A DNA stretch of 64,000 nt from URNF01 sp045634325 (GTDB lineage: Bacteria > Bacillota > Clostridia > Oscillospirales > Acutalibacteraceae): the NCBI GenBank assembly GCA_045634325.1, contig JAZRAA010000016.1, forward strand, positions 124,001 through 188,000, written 5' to 3'. Within the stretch, counting starts at the first letter, position 1. Each line of letters opens with the position of its first letter. The notes beneath the pieces are model-generated. The model did no database searches. It worked only from the letters and a program-made list of their open reading frames with translations, and had not been told where the DNA came from. This document shows positions 17,349 through 26,771 of the stretch, piece after piece. Position numbers and translations under genes: made by a program.

Positions 17349-18212
17349 ATGAATATGCAGTTTTCCAATGCGCAAAGAGCAGAGGTGTTGACCCAAGCGT
17401 TGCCGTATATTCAACAGTATAACGGTAAAATTGTGGTGATTAAATACGGCGGTAATGCGATGATTGACGAGCACCTGAAAGAACAGGTGATGGAGGACAT
17501 CGTGTTGTTGCAACTGGTGGGTGTCAAAGTGGTGCTGGTGCACGGCGGTGGCCCCGAAATCAGCGATTTGATGCAAAAGCTCGGTAAAAAAGCAGAGTTT
17601 GTGGATGGTTTGCGTGTGACCGACAAGGAAACGGTGGACATTGTACAGATGGTGCTTGCCGGTAAGGTCAACAAAACGCTTGTCAACCTTGTGGAAATGA
17701 AAGGCGGCAAGGCGATGGGCATTTCCGGTATGGACGGACGGCTCATCGAAGCAAAAATGAAGGATGAACGACTCGGTTACGTCGGGGCGATTACCGGCGT
17801 GAACATTGAGCCTGTTAACGATTTGCTCGAAAAGGGATATATTCCTGTCATTTCCACCATCGGTTGCGATGGTGAGGGTAATGCGTATAACATCAACGGT
17901 GATACAGCGGCGGCTTTTATTGCGGGCGCATTACACGCCGAGCGTATGTTCATGATGACCGATATTGACGGCATTTTACGTGACAAAGACGACCCTACTA
18001 CCTTGATTCCCGAAGTGACTGTTTCACAGGCGAAAGAACTGTGTGAACGGGGCATTGTTTCGGGCGGTATGATTCCCAAGGTGGATTGCTGCATTGAGGC
18101 GGTGAAAAAAGGCGTTAAGAGTGTAACTATTATGGACGGCCGTGTACCGCATTCTATCTTGATGGAAATGTTGACCGCTGAAGGTGCGGGCACTATGGTG
18201 AAAGGGGACTAA
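17349..18212 (+). CDS. argB: Acetylglutamate kinase
   Basis: It phosphorylates N-acetylglutamate with ATP. The 287-aa amino-acid-kinase-fold protein shows VVIKYGGNAM near residue 26, LVHGGGPEI, and the C-terminal GIVSGGMIPKVDCC block. A short N-terminal helix (residues 1-15) resembles the one in arginine-inhibited hexameric enzymes, so feedback control by arginine is plausible but inferred. ATG 17349 follows GAGGTG. It is the fifth gene of the operon. Confidence 0.96.
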   Translation: MNMQFSNAQRAEVLTQALPYIQQYNGKIVVIKYGGNAMIDEHLKEQVMEDIVLLQLVGVKVVLVHGGGPEISDLMQKLGKKAEFVDGLRVTDKETVDIVQMVLAGKVNKTLVNLVEMKGGKAMGISGMDGRLIEAKMKDERLGYVGAITGVNIEPVNDLLEKGYIPVISTIGCDGEGNAYNINGDTAAAFIAGALHAERMFMMTDIDGILRDKDDPTTLIPEVTVSQAKELCERGIVSGGMIPKVDCCIEAVKKGVKSVTIMDGRVPHSILMEMLTAEGAGTMVKGD

Positions 18213-18217
18213 ACCGC

Positions 18218-19387
18218 ATGAGCGAATTGCAAACGCTTGACCGCACCTACGTTGCCGGCACATACGCACGTTTTCCGGTAGAAATCGTGTCGGGCAAAGG
18301 TTCGTATGTGTATGATGAAACAGGAAAAGCGTATATTGATATGGGTTCGGGTATTGGTGTCACAGCTTTCGGTATTGCCGATGACGTGTGGCAAAGTGCT
18401 GTGATGGCGCAACTGGGCAAAGTGCAGCACATGTCTAACTTGTATTACACCGAGCCGTGCGTGAAATTGGCGGAATTGTTGTGCAAACGCACCGATATGA
18501 AAAAGGTGTTTTTCGGCAATTCGGGTGCGGAAGCGAATGAGTGTGCCATCAAGGTGGCACGCAAATATGCCGCCGAGAAAAAAGGTGCGGCATACAGTAC
18601 CATTTTGACACTTGAAAACAGTTTCCACGGCAGAACATTGACCACTCTGGCAGCTACGGGACAGGCGCATTATCACGAATTGTTTGCTCCACTGACAGAG
18701 GGCTTTGTACATGCACCCGCCAATGATGCCGATGCACTGATTGCCTTGGCGAAAAAAGAAAAGGTTGCGGGTATTTTACTGGAATGTGTGCAAGGTGAAG
18801 GCGGCGTCAACACGCTGGATAAAGCGTTTGTACAAGCGGTTGCTGCGTTTGCCAAGCAGGAAGATATTGTGCTGATGGTGGATGAAGTGCAAACCGGTAA
18901 CGGACGTACCGGCACACTGTATGCGTATATGCAGTATGGCATCACTCCCGACGTGGTGACTACCGCCAAAGGATTGGGCGGCGGTTTGCCGATCGGTGCT
19001 TGTTTGCTGGGTGAGAAGGTAGAAACCGTACTGGGTGCGGGTGACCATGGCTCGACCTATGGCGGCAATCCTGTTTGCTGTGCAGGTGCTTACAGCGTTA
19101 TCAGTCGTATGGATGATGCATTTTTAGCGGACGTACAGAAAAAATCACAGTATATTTTTGAGGCGCTGTTGGATGCGCCGGGCGTGAAATCGGTGTCGGG
19201 ATTGGGTTTGATGATTGGCATTGAAACCGAGCGTCCTGCCATTGATGTGGTGCGTGATTGTATGGAAAAAGGTGTACTGTGTCTCACTGCAAAACATAAA
19301 GTGCGGTTGTTACCCGCTCTGAATATGCCGATGGAAACGCTTGAAAAGGCGATTGAAATTCTGAAAGAAGCTATAAAAGGAGAATAG
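18218..19387 (+). CDS. argD: Acetylornithine aminotransferase
   Basis: A class III PLP-dependent transaminase that makes acetylornithine from the semialdehyde and glutamate. The 389-aa protein shows GNSGAEANECAIKVARKY, FHGRTLTTLAATGQ, LMVDEVQTGNGRTG and the PLP lysine in TTAKGLGGGLPIGA. It starts 5 nt after argB. Succinyldiaminopimelate activity is common in this family and cannot be excluded. Confidence 0.96.
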   Translation: MSELQTLDRTYVAGTYARFPVEIVSGKGSYVYDETGKAYIDMGSGIGVTAFGIADDVWQSAVMAQLGKVQHMSNLYYTEPCVKLAELLCKRTDMKKVFFGNSGAEANECAIKVARKYAAEKKGAAYSTILTLENSFHGRTLTTLAATGQAHYHELFAPLTEGFVHAPANDADALIALAKKEKVAGILLECVQGEGGVNTLDKAFVQAVAAFAKQEDIVLMVDEVQTGNGRTGTLYAYMQYGITPDVVTTAKGLGGGLPIGACLLGEKVETVLGAGDHGSTYGGNPVCCAGAYSVISRMDDAFLADVQKKSQYIFEALLDAPGVKSVSGLGLMIGIETERPAIDVVRDCMEKGVLCLTAKHKVRLLPALNMPMETLEKAIEILKEAIKGE

Positions 19388-19389
19388 AT

Positions 19390-20373
19390 ATGTCGCTCAA
19401 AGGAAGAAGCTTTTTAAAGCTGTTGGACTTTACACCGACGGAGATTTTGTCACTGATTGACCTTGCCGCCGATTTGAAAGCCAAGAAAAAAGCGGGTGTG
19501 CCGCACCGTTTGTGTGAGGGTAAAAACATTGCTTTGATTTTCGAAAAGACCAGTACCCGCACCCGTTGCAGTTTTGAGGTTGCGGCGGCCGATCTTGGCA
19601 TGCATCCTGTATATCTCGACCCCGCCGGTTCTCAAATTGGTAAAAAAGAAAGTATTGCAGATACGGCGAGAGTGCTCGGTGGTATCTTTGACGGTATCGA
19701 ATACCGTGGATACGGACAGGAATTGGTGGAAGAATTAGCAGCAAATGCGGGTGTGCCTGTATGGAACGGTTTGACCAACGAGTTCCATCCCACCCAAATT
19801 CTCGCTGATTTCCTCACCATTCGTGAGCAGTTCGGTAAATTACAGGGTATCAAATTGGTGTATCTCGGTGATGCACGTTATAACATGGGTAATTCTTTGA
19901 TGGTGGGCTGTGCCAAGATGGGCATGCATTTTGTGGCGGCGGCACCCGAAAAGTATTTCCCTGACCCCGCATTAATGGCTACTTGTCAAGAAATTGCCAA
20001 ACAGACGGGTGCTATTCTCGAATTTGAAACCGATCCCATGAAAGCCGTGCAACATGCGGATGTGTTATATACGGACGTGTGGGTGTCTATGGGTGAACCC
20101 GACAGTGTGTGGGAAGAGCGTATTCGTGAATTATCTCCTTATCGCGTTGACACGAAATTGATAAACGCCGCAGGAGAAAACTGTAAGTTCATGCACTGTT
20201 TGCCTGCGTTCCATGACTTGAAGACAGTTATCGGCAAACAGATTTTTGATAAATTCGGTATCGATTGTATGGAGGTCACCGACGAGGTGTTTGAAAGTGA
20301 CCGCTCCATTGTGTTTGCAGAAGCGGAGAATCGTATGCATACCATCAAAGCCGTGATGGCGGCAACTTTGTAA
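19390..20373 (+). CDS. argF: Ornithine carbamoyltransferase
   Basis: It forms citrulline from ornithine and carbamoyl phosphate. The 327-aa protein has the carbamoyl-phosphate loop STRTR at residues 55-59, HPTQILADF and the ornithine-binding MHCLPAFHD. AAGGAG overlaps the end of argD; the gap is 2 nt. It closes the operon and is followed by a strong terminator. Anabolic rather than catabolic use is inferred from the operon; no arcA or arcC is present. Confidence 0.96.
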   Translation: MSLKGRSFLKLLDFTPTEILSLIDLAADLKAKKKAGVPHRLCEGKNIALIFEKTSTRTRCSFEVAAADLGMHPVYLDPAGSQIGKKESIADTARVLGGIFDGIEYRGYGQELVEELAANAGVPVWNGLTNEFHPTQILADFLTIREQFGKLQGIKLVYLGDARYNMGNSLMVGCAKMGMHFVAAAPEKYFPDPALMATCQEIAKQTGAILEFETDPMKAVQHADVLYTDVWVSMGEPDSVWEERIRELSPYRVDTKLINAAGENCKFMHCLPAFHDLKTVIGKQIFDKFGIDCMEVTDEVFESDRSIVFAEAENRMHTIKAVMAATL

Positions 20374-20379
20374 TTAAGA

Positions 20380-20413
20380 GGAAAGAGTTGGATTTCCAAC
20401 TCTTTCCTTTTTT
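20380..20413 (+). terminator. Terminator of the arginine operon
   Basis: Perfect 13-bp stem GGAAAGAGTTGGA with a two-base loop, followed by T6. Confidence 0.92.
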
Positions 20414-20477
20414 CTTGCTTTTTAAAAAATGTTTGTTTATAATGTGTAGTTGAAATGACAGGAAAGGTGGGAGAGAT

Positions 20478-22097
20478 ATGCGGTTTATAGCGGCGGCATG
20501 GCAAAAGATACGGCGTATCTCTGTCCATGCTTGCAGGCACGCTGTATATGCGTCATTTTATATTTTAGCGGTACAGACCGCCCGCTTTATGAAGAAAACA
20601 CGTCGTCGTTTCAAAAAGGCGTTTCGGCGGTTTGCGTGCCGTGCGGCGTATATGGCATATTTGGTGTGCGGCAAACCGTTTTGTATGTTGTACCGTGCGT
20701 TCTCTGCGCCTCGTGAGCAACGCTTGGCGTTGATAGGCGGCGGGTGTATGCGCTTGCTCGCTTTGGGTGTGTGTGCGGTGTTTTTGTTTGGTACGGCGCA
20801 GAGTTATCTTCGTTTGCAACTGGCGTATCAGGTGACGTATCGTGGCATGCAAATCGGTTATGTTTCGTCGGTGGAAACCTTATCTAACGGCTTGAAATAC
20901 GCGGGGCGTATGATGCAGTTTCTCCAATTGGAACAGTTGCCGACTTTGTCCTATGGGTTGACTTTACCCCAAAACATTTTGACTGCCGAAGATGTCGGTA
21001 GAGGTTTGGTCGCTTGTCACAGTGACGTGTTGACCGAGGCGAGCGGATTGTTTGTGGACGGCGATTATGTTGGCGCGTTGACTGTTCGTGCAGATTTGGA
21101 TGCGGTGTTGGAACGGTTTCGCACGGCGGGGGATGATGGTACCGAATGTAAACCCTCTGTCTTTAAACAGAAAGTTGAAATTTTAGACGGCGCTTACCCG
21201 AAAGATACTATTTTGACTGTTTCGCAATTGGAAGAAATGCTCGCAACGCAAAAAAGTGAATTGGTGCAGTATACGGTGAAAAGCGGGGATACCCTCATCG
21301 GCATCGCCCACTCTTGTGGGTTGACACTGGGGGAATTGCGTGAGAGAAATCCCGCGTATGAAAATACCGACGTGTTACACGTCGGTGATGAGTTGGTGAT
21401 TAAAGAGGCGTCCGCATTGTTGCAAGTTTCTCGGTATCTCAAACAGACGTATACCGAAGCGGTGCCGTATGAAACCAAAGTGTATTTTAACGAAAATTTT
21501 TATGTGGATGAACAGCGGGTACTGCAGAAAGGAGAAAACGGTTCTCGCAGGGTCACGGCGGAAATTGAATATACCGACGGCGTGGAAACTGCGCGCAATG
21601 TTCTCGAAAGCGAGGTGCTTGTCAAACCGGTAACCCAAAAGGTGCGTATCGGCACGCAAAAGGGTACACGTCCTGATGGTTCCGGGGTGGCGACGGGTAT
21701 ATTTACATGGCCTTTGCCGTATTTCAAAACCATTACGTCGTACTATGGCCCGCGTTGGGGTACGGTGCATCAGGGATTGGATATTTCCGGTTATAATGTG
21801 TATGGCGCTTCCATTGTGGCAGCGGATGGCGGTACGGTGTATGCGGTCAACCGCACCAGTAAATGGGGAACAGGTATGTTCACGGGTTATGGTTATGCGG
21901 TGATAATCGACCATGGCAACGGGTTGCGCACTTTGTATGCACACTGCTCAAAAATTGCTGTTGCTCCCGGTCAGCGAGTGTCCAAAGGACAGGTGATTGC
22001 CTATGTGGGCAATACCGGTAAAAGCACAGGACCGCATTTGCATTTTGAGGTGCGGTTGAATAACAAGCGGGTAGACCCGATGAAGTATTTAAAATGA
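20478..22097 (+). CDS. Membrane-anchored M23 peptidase with LysM and G5 domains
   Basis: The 539-aa protein is a probable peptidoglycan endopeptidase acting outside the membrane. Its first 80 residues are very basic and cytoplasmic-looking (KKTRRRFKKAF), with a hydrophobic patch at 22-35. A main membrane helix follows at about 87-108. A LysM domain (YTVKSGDTLIGIA, about 263-306) should bind glycan. A G5-like domain is at about 318-392. The LytM/M23 domain at 410-535 keeps the zinc ligands in HQGLDIS and HLHFEV. The long basic N-terminus is unusual. Similar LysM-G5-M23 proteins work in growth or in spore engulfment; the role here is not known. Confidence 0.9.
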   Translation: MRFIAAAWQKIRRISVHACRHAVYASFYILAVQTARFMKKTRRRFKKAFRRFACRAAYMAYLVCGKPFCMLYRAFSAPREQRLALIGGGCMRLLALGVCAVFLFGTAQSYLRLQLAYQVTYRGMQIGYVSSVETLSNGLKYAGRMMQFLQLEQLPTLSYGLTLPQNILTAEDVGRGLVACHSDVLTEASGLFVDGDYVGALTVRADLDAVLERFRTAGDDGTECKPSVFKQKVEILDGAYPKDTILTVSQLEEMLATQKSELVQYTVKSGDTLIGIAHSCGLTLGELRERNPAYENTDVLHVGDELVIKEASALLQVSRYLKQTYTEAVPYETKVYFNENFYVDEQRVLQKGENGSRRVTAEIEYTDGVETARNVLESEVLVKPVTQKVRIGTQKGTRPDGSGVATGIFTWPLPYFKTITSYYGPRWGTVHQGLDISGYNVYGASIVAADGGTVYAVNRTSKWGTGMFTGYGYAVIIDHGNGLRTLYAHCSKIAVAPGQRVSKGQVIAYVGNTGKSTGPHLHFEVRLNNKRVDPMKYLK

Positions 22098-22133
22098 AAA
22101 AGCAGTTGCCAAAAGGCAACTGCTTTTTGTTTT
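22097..22133 (+). terminator. Bidirectional terminator between the M23 gene and dacA
   Basis: AAAAGCAGTTGCC, loop AAAA, perfect complement and T5. The A-run on the left serves the convergent gene. Confidence 0.88.
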
Positions 22134-23160
22134 AATTTAAAGAGTCAAAACATACATTGAAAAGGCCGGTGGCATCGTCAAATCGTCCGTCAGCGTTGGG
22201 GGAATTCATCATTACGGCGATAAGCTTGACGCCGTTTCTTTCGGCGGCAGCAGCGAGACAATAGCCCGCTTCACTTGTGTATCCTGTTTTCAAACCGGTT
22301 GCGCCTTCGAAATAGAAACGGTTATCGGAGCGCAATAAGTAGTTGGTGTTATACCACGTGATGCCCGCTTCGCCTGAAAGCAGGGAACGTACCGCTTTTT
22401 CTTCGCCGACCACCTGTGCCAGCAACGGATTGTTTAGAGCCGCTTTGCCAATCAACGCCATGTCGGCGGCGGTGGTGTAGTGGTTAGCATCATGGATGCC
22501 GTCGGGGTTAGCGAAATGCGAATTCTTTGCGCCCAGTTCTTTTGCCATCACATTCATCTCGTCGCAAAACGCCTTGATGGCATCTTGTGTGGAGATGGTT
22601 TGGTCGCCCTTGATGATGCGCCCGACGTTAGCGGCGGCTGTGTATGCCGCATCGTTGCCGGAAGGGAGGATGATCGCTTCCAACATCGTTTGCAGGTCCA
22701 GTTTGTTGCCGCGTCCTAAATGTGCGACACTGGATTGCGGGTCAATTAACCGAATTTCATCGCCTACCGTGAACACGGTGTCGTTGTTTGCAAATTTTAA
22801 CGTTACCAAACAGGTTAGCAACTTGGTGGTGCTGGCGGGATAGCACCGCTTGTCCGCATTTTTGCTGTACAGTACGGTGTCGCTGTTGACATCATACAGT
22901 ACGATACATTCGGAAGCCGTGTTCTGATCGATAAATTCTTTTGGTAGGGAAATGGTCACGGTGGGTGCGGGCGGCTCGGTTTGCTCAGTGGATGGATTTT
23001 CCACCTGTTCTCCCGACGGTATTGCGCTTTTGATGAGTGTCGCTATCAAAATGGCAAACAGCAATGCCGCCAATGCCATAATGCCGATGAGCGCCGCTTT
23101 GATGCGGGCACGGGTACGGCGACGGCGGTTGTTTCTGCGATTGTTATATACAGGTGCCAT
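22132..23160 (-). CDS. Serine-type D-Ala-D-Ala carboxypeptidase (penicillin-binding protein 5 family)
   Basis: It trims the terminal D-Ala from peptidoglycan stem peptides. The 342-aa protein has a basic N-terminus and a membrane helix (about 23-48), then a proline/glutamate-rich linker. The three catalytic motifs of the S11 family follow: SxxK as ASTTKLL, SxN as SGN, and KTG as KTGYTSEAG. It ends soon after the catalytic domain and lacks the C-terminal beta domain of PBP5, so it is anchored at the N-terminus. It may be DacF- or DacB-like and act in sporulation; this is inference from the SpoIID-like neighbour. Confidence 0.92.
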   Translation of the reverse strand: MAPVYNNRRNNRRRRTRARIKAALIGIMALAALLFAILIATLIKSAIPSGEQVENPSTEQTEPPAPTVTISLPKEFIDQNTASECIVLYDVNSDTVLYSKNADKRCYPASTTKLLTCLVTLKFANNDTVFTVGDEIRLIDPQSSVAHLGRGNKLDLQTMLEAIILPSGNDAAYTAAANVGRIIKGDQTISTQDAIKAFCDEMNVMAKELGAKNSHFANPDGIHDANHYTTAADMALIGKAALNNPLLAQVVGEEKAVRSLLSGEAGITWYNTNYLLRSDNRFYFEGATGLKTGYTSEAGYCLAAAAERNGVKLIAVMMNSPNADGRFDDATGLFNVCFDSLN

Positions 23161-23191
23161 ATATGCTCGTCCTTTATTTTTTGATATTCCT

Positions 23192-23221
23192 ATAATACCA
23201 ATTTTTACAGGGGAATGTCAA
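23192..23221 (-). promoter_or_regulatory. SigmaA-type promoter for the DD-carboxypeptidase gene
   Basis: On the minus strand TTGACA (23216-23221), 18-bp spacer, TATTAT (23192-23197), about 30 bp before the ATG. Confidence 0.75.
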
Positions 23222-23224
23222 TGT

Positions 23225-24190
23225 CTATTTATCAGCGAGGACGGTATTGGGATAATAATGCAATAAAATTTCGCGGTAGTCAGCACCGTTGTTTGCCATG
23301 TATATAGCGCCTGTCTGGCTCATACCCACATTATGCCCGTAACCACGCACGGTAAATTGAAATGTTTCTTCTTTGTATGCTACCGTGAAGCAGGCAGAAC
23401 GCAGCGAAAGTGCAGTGCGCACATCCGTTCCTTTGAAAATTGTACCGCAAATCTCGACGGTCTTGACAAAACCGCTGTCGGTGGTATCGGGCGTTCCAAA
23501 CCATGTGTCTGCATCGCCGCTGACGGTGAATTGTGGGTTGTGAGCTTCTAGTAGTGCTTCCAGTTCTGCCACGGTAAAGGTGGCAGTGGTTTCATATGCA
23601 TCTGCCTGTAAATCTCCAAAACTGTCTACCGGTGTGAGATACGGATAGTCGCCGCCCCACACGTCCGTAGCGTGTTCGGTTAATCCCGCACTAATGGCGT
23701 GGTAGCACGCAGTGATAGGCTCACCATCATATAAAATGCGTTTGCCCTCTACGGCTTGCACGGCGGAGGAAATGGTCGCATAATATTGCGTGAAATTGTC
23801 ACCGAACCGTTGTTGCAACCCTTCTTTGGTGCCGTAGGTGAAAAAGGTGTCGGGGACGTTGGAAAATATGCCGTCTTCAGCGGCGTTACGTTGTTTACAA
23901 TAATAGGTATACGCAGCTACCGCCTGTGCTTTTAATGCTTCTGTGGGTGCCAAGGGGCTCATTTCACAAGTCACAATGCCGATGAGAAAAGATTGTTCGT
24001 CCATGGTAATAACATCACCGGTTTGCGTGTTTTTCACTTTAAATACCGCTTTTTGCGTTTGGACAGTTTGGGTGCTGACCGGCTCGGATGATGATGCATC
24101 ATTTTCTTTTGAGGCGTTTGTTGAAAAAGCGCAAAACGGCGTTGTAAACATGACCAGTATGGATAAAACGGTTAATAGGATATATCCCAT
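23225..24190 (-). CDS. SpoIID/LytB-domain protein
   Basis: The 321-aa protein has a signal anchor at residues 3-22 and a Ser/Thr-rich linker, then a SpoIID domain. Family motifs are TCEMSPLAPTEALKAQAVAAYTY with the proposed catalytic glutamate, CYHAISAGLTE, and GYGHNVGMSQTGA near the C-terminus. SpoIID is a lytic transglycosylase that removes stem-free glycan during forespore engulfment. ATG 24190 follows AAAGGAGG; a longer open frame upstream lacks a ribosome site. Whether this is the canonical engulfment SpoIID or a paralogue cannot be decided, as spoIIIAA-type neighbours are missing. Confidence 0.87.
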   Translation of the reverse strand: MGYILLTVLSILVMFTTPFCAFSTNASKENDASSSEPVSTQTVQTQKAVFKVKNTQTGDVITMDEQSFLIGIVTCEMSPLAPTEALKAQAVAAYTYYCKQRNAAEDGIFSNVPDTFFTYGTKEGLQQRFGDNFTQYYATISSAVQAVEGKRILYDGEPITACYHAISAGLTEHATDVWGGDYPYLTPVDSFGDLQADAYETTATFTVAELEALLEAHNPQFTVSGDADTWFGTPDTTDSGFVKTVEICGTIFKGTDVRTALSLRSACFTVAYKEETFQFTVRGYGHNVGMSQTGAIYMANNGADYREILLHYYPNTVLADK

Positions 24191-24236
24191 GGAATAGCCT
24201 CCTTTATTTGCACGATTTTTGTTGTTCTCTTTCATT

Positions 24237-24265
24237 TTTATATATATTTTCTTCCGTTTTTTCAA
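24237..24265 (-). promoter_or_regulatory. Possible promoter for the SpoIID-like gene
   Basis: On the minus strand TTGAAA (24260-24265), 17-bp spacer, TATAAA (24237-24242). The surroundings are very A/T-rich, so chance is possible. Confidence 0.45.
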
Positions 24266-24335
24266 ATGCAACAGCAAGAATTGAAATTTATAAAAACAAA
24301 AATTGCAGTAATGCGGAAAACGAAAACATAAACGC

Positions 24336-24364
24336 TTGACTTTCGATAGGGGATGCGATATACT
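24336..24364 (+). promoter_or_regulatory. SigmaA promoter for citrate synthase
   Basis: TTGACT (24336-24341), 17-bp spacer, TATACT (24359-24364), ahead of ATG 24403. Confidence 0.8.
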
Positions 24365-24402
24365 TATTAGAACTATATATTCGGTTTAATAGAGGGTTGA
24401 CT

Positions 24403-25767
24403 ATGCAAAACGAAACAATACAACTTTCGGACACCACCTTGTCCAGTTTATGCGAGGAATTACAGAAAAATAACCGCATTCCTCCCGAAAAATTCCAGAA
24501 ATATCATGTCAAAAGAGGATTGCGCAATGAAGATGGTTCCGGCGTTATGGCGGGGCTTACTTTGGTGTGTAACGTGCACGGCTATGTAATCAACGAAGGC
24601 GAGCGTTCTCCGGTGGAAGGCAAACTGACCTATCGTGGCTATAATATTGAGGATTTGGTCAATGGTACCCACGCCGACGGACGATTTGGGTATGAGGAAA
24701 TTGCGTGGTTGTTGCTGTTTGGTAAATTGCCCACCGAGAAGCAGTTGGAAGGGTTTATCGATTTGCTTTCGGAATACCGCGAACTGCCGGAAAATTTCGT
24801 GGAAAACATGATGGTGCGTATGCCGTCCCCTGATATTATGAATCAGATGAGCCGTGCGGTTTTGGCGTTGTATGCAGAGGATAATGACCCCGATACCATT
24901 TCGGACAAAAACGTGCTGCGTCAATCGATTGCGTTGCTTGCTAAAATGCCTAATATTATGGCGCACGCATATCAAATCAGACGGCGCTATTATGATAAAC
25001 AAAGTATGTATTTCCATCCCAACATAAAGGGACTTTCCACGGCGGAAACCATTCTGCACGGCATTCGTGCGGATTCTAATTTTACCGCTGAAGAAGCACA
25101 TATTCTCGATTTGTGCTTGATGTTGCATGCGGAGCATGGCGGCGGTAATAACTCTACCTTTGCGGCGCGTGTGTTGTCTTCTTCGGGCACCGATACGTAT
25201 GCGGCTTTATCTGCCGCTATCGGCGCGCTCAAAGGTCCGCGTCACGGCGGCGCCAATATCAAAGTGATGCAGATGCTCGAATATCTCAAAGCCGGTATTC
25301 ATAACTGGAATGACGACGATGAGGTTGCGGCTTTTGTGGAAAAATTGATGCGTGGTGAGGCGGGCGACCGTACCGGCTTGGTATATGGTATGGGTCACGC
25401 TGTGTATACCTTGTCTGACCCGCGTGCCGTTATTCTTAAAAAATGCGCGTATGACCTTGCGGAGAAAAAAGGGTTCGGCGATGAATTCCGACTGCTTGAA
25501 GCGGTAGAAAGGGTTACACCTGCTGTGTTTGAAAAAATGCACGGGGACAGCAAGGCGCTGTGTGCCAACGTGGATATGTATTCCGGCCTTGTGTACAAGA
25601 CTTTGGGAATTGAAGAGGCGTTGTTTACGCCGTTGTTCGCTGTTGCGCGTATGGCGGGTTGGAGTGCACATCGCTTGGAAGAAATCACTACCGGTGGTCG
25701 TATCATTCGTCCTGCTTATAAAGCCATAGCCGGTGAAAATACATATACACCGATTCGAGACCGTTAA
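24403..25767 (+). CDS. gltA: Citrate synthase
   Basis: It condenses oxaloacetate and acetyl-CoA to citrate. The 454-aa protein matches the citrate synthase family: GYNIEDLV near the N-terminus, LMLHAEHGGGNNSTF and GALKGPRHGGAN with active-site histidines, and GMGHAVYTLSDPRA. An extended N-terminal region of about 40 residues is usual in clostridial forms. ATG 24403 follows AGAGGG. No aconitase or isocitrate dehydrogenase gene is adjacent. In anaerobes the enzyme usually feeds an oxidative branch to glutamate. Methylcitrate synthase is a possible alternative. Confidence 0.93.
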   Translation: MQNETIQLSDTTLSSLCEELQKNNRIPPEKFQKYHVKRGLRNEDGSGVMAGLTLVCNVHGYVINEGERSPVEGKLTYRGYNIEDLVNGTHADGRFGYEEIAWLLLFGKLPTEKQLEGFIDLLSEYRELPENFVENMMVRMPSPDIMNQMSRAVLALYAEDNDPDTISDKNVLRQSIALLAKMPNIMAHAYQIRRRYYDKQSMYFHPNIKGLSTAETILHGIRADSNFTAEEAHILDLCLMLHAEHGGGNNSTFAARVLSSSGTDTYAALSAAIGALKGPRHGGANIKVMQMLEYLKAGIHNWNDDDEVAAFVEKLMRGEAGDRTGLVYGMGHAVYTLSDPRAVILKKCAYDLAEKKGFGDEFRLLEAVERVTPAVFEKMHGDSKALCANVDMYSGLVYKTLGIEEALFTPLFAVARMAGWSAHRLEEITTGGRIIRPAYKAIAGENTYTPIRDR

Positions 25768-25781
25768 AGGAGCGCTGTTGT

Positions 25782-26771
25782 ATGTTCAAGTGGAATAAAA
25801 TGAGCGTTGCATTACCCGTGACCTTATTGATGACTGTGTTGGTAACGGTGTTGCGTGTTACCTTGGTGCCGTGGTTACAGAAAGGCGAAAATGCGGTATA
25901 CAGTTATGTTATCGTGGGAACCATGGTGGCCACGATGATAGGAATTTTTGCGTTGTTGCGTGCGGGTCGCTGCACACTTCCCGTATTGCCGACTGCAACG
26001 GGAGACTGGGTGTTTCCGGTCGGGTTTGCGTTGATTGCGGTGGGCGGCTGTATTGCCTTTTCTACCGTATACGATATATATCAATACGCTTTCAATGGTA
26101 TTGCGCCGCCACCTGCACATACGGTAAGCAGTGGGGTGGACCGCATAGCATTATTGATGTGCTTTGTTTGCGGTGTTTTAGCCGGTATTTATTTCATCTC
26201 TTTAGGCATCAGATGGCTTATAAAAGGAGAGCAAGTCTCCGGCATGATGCCGATACTCGCTCTTGCCCCGACTTTCTGGGTATGGACACGGTTGGCTCGG
26301 TATGAGGTATCGTATGCCAGTGCGGTAGAAGTATACCAGAGTTTCTATGATTTCGGCATGTTGCTGATGAGTATGCTGTTTTTATTCACATTCGCGCGAC
26401 AGGTGGCAAACGTGCAAGCGAAAAAACCGTATATCACGATATTTTTCGCTTTGTGTACCGTCTTTTTAGGCGTTTCCGGCTCGTTGGCAAGAATATGCTT
26501 TTTCTTGTCGGGAGACGGTGATGCATACCGCGCGGGTCAGTTGGCGGGTATCGCCGATTTGGCAGTGGGTATTTTAGCGGGCGTGTTTGCTGTTTTGTGG
26601 TTATGCGGTGTAAAGAACTATCGTACGGTTGCTATTTCTCAGACATCGAAAACCGCGTTTTTTGATGAAGATGAACAACTCGAAGATTTGTCTTCGGAAG
26701 AGGCCGAAGAGTTTAACATCATCAGTATGTTGCGGTTTATCGATTCTGACGAAGAGGAGCAAGATGACTGA
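25782..26771 (+). CDS. Polytopic membrane protein of unknown function
   Basis: The 329-aa protein has about seven hydrophobic segments (near residues 9-30, 40-60, 75-97, 122-146, 153-170, 184-204, 213-232, 246-270). It ends in a strongly acidic cytoplasmic-looking tail from about residue 286 (DEDEQLEDLSSEEAEE). I recognise no catalytic motif. RBS AAAGGAG precedes the ATG, 14 nt after citrate synthase, so the two are probably co-transcribed. Its 3' end overlaps the convergent gene at 26737 by 35 nt. Confidence 0.75.
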   Translation: MFKWNKMSVALPVTLLMTVLVTVLRVTLVPWLQKGENAVYSYVIVGTMVATMIGIFALLRAGRCTLPVLPTATGDWVFPVGFALIAVGGCIAFSTVYDIYQYAFNGIAPPPAHTVSSGVDRIALLMCFVCGVLAGIYFISLGIRWLIKGEQVSGMMPILALAPTFWVWTRLARYEVSYASAVEVYQSFYDFGMLLMSMLFLFTFARQVANVQAKKPYITIFFALCTVFLGVSGSLARICFFLSGDGDAYRAGQLAGIADLAVGILAGVFAVLWLCGVKNYRTVAISQTSKTAFFDEDEQLEDLSSEEAEEFNIISMLRFIDSDEEEQDD

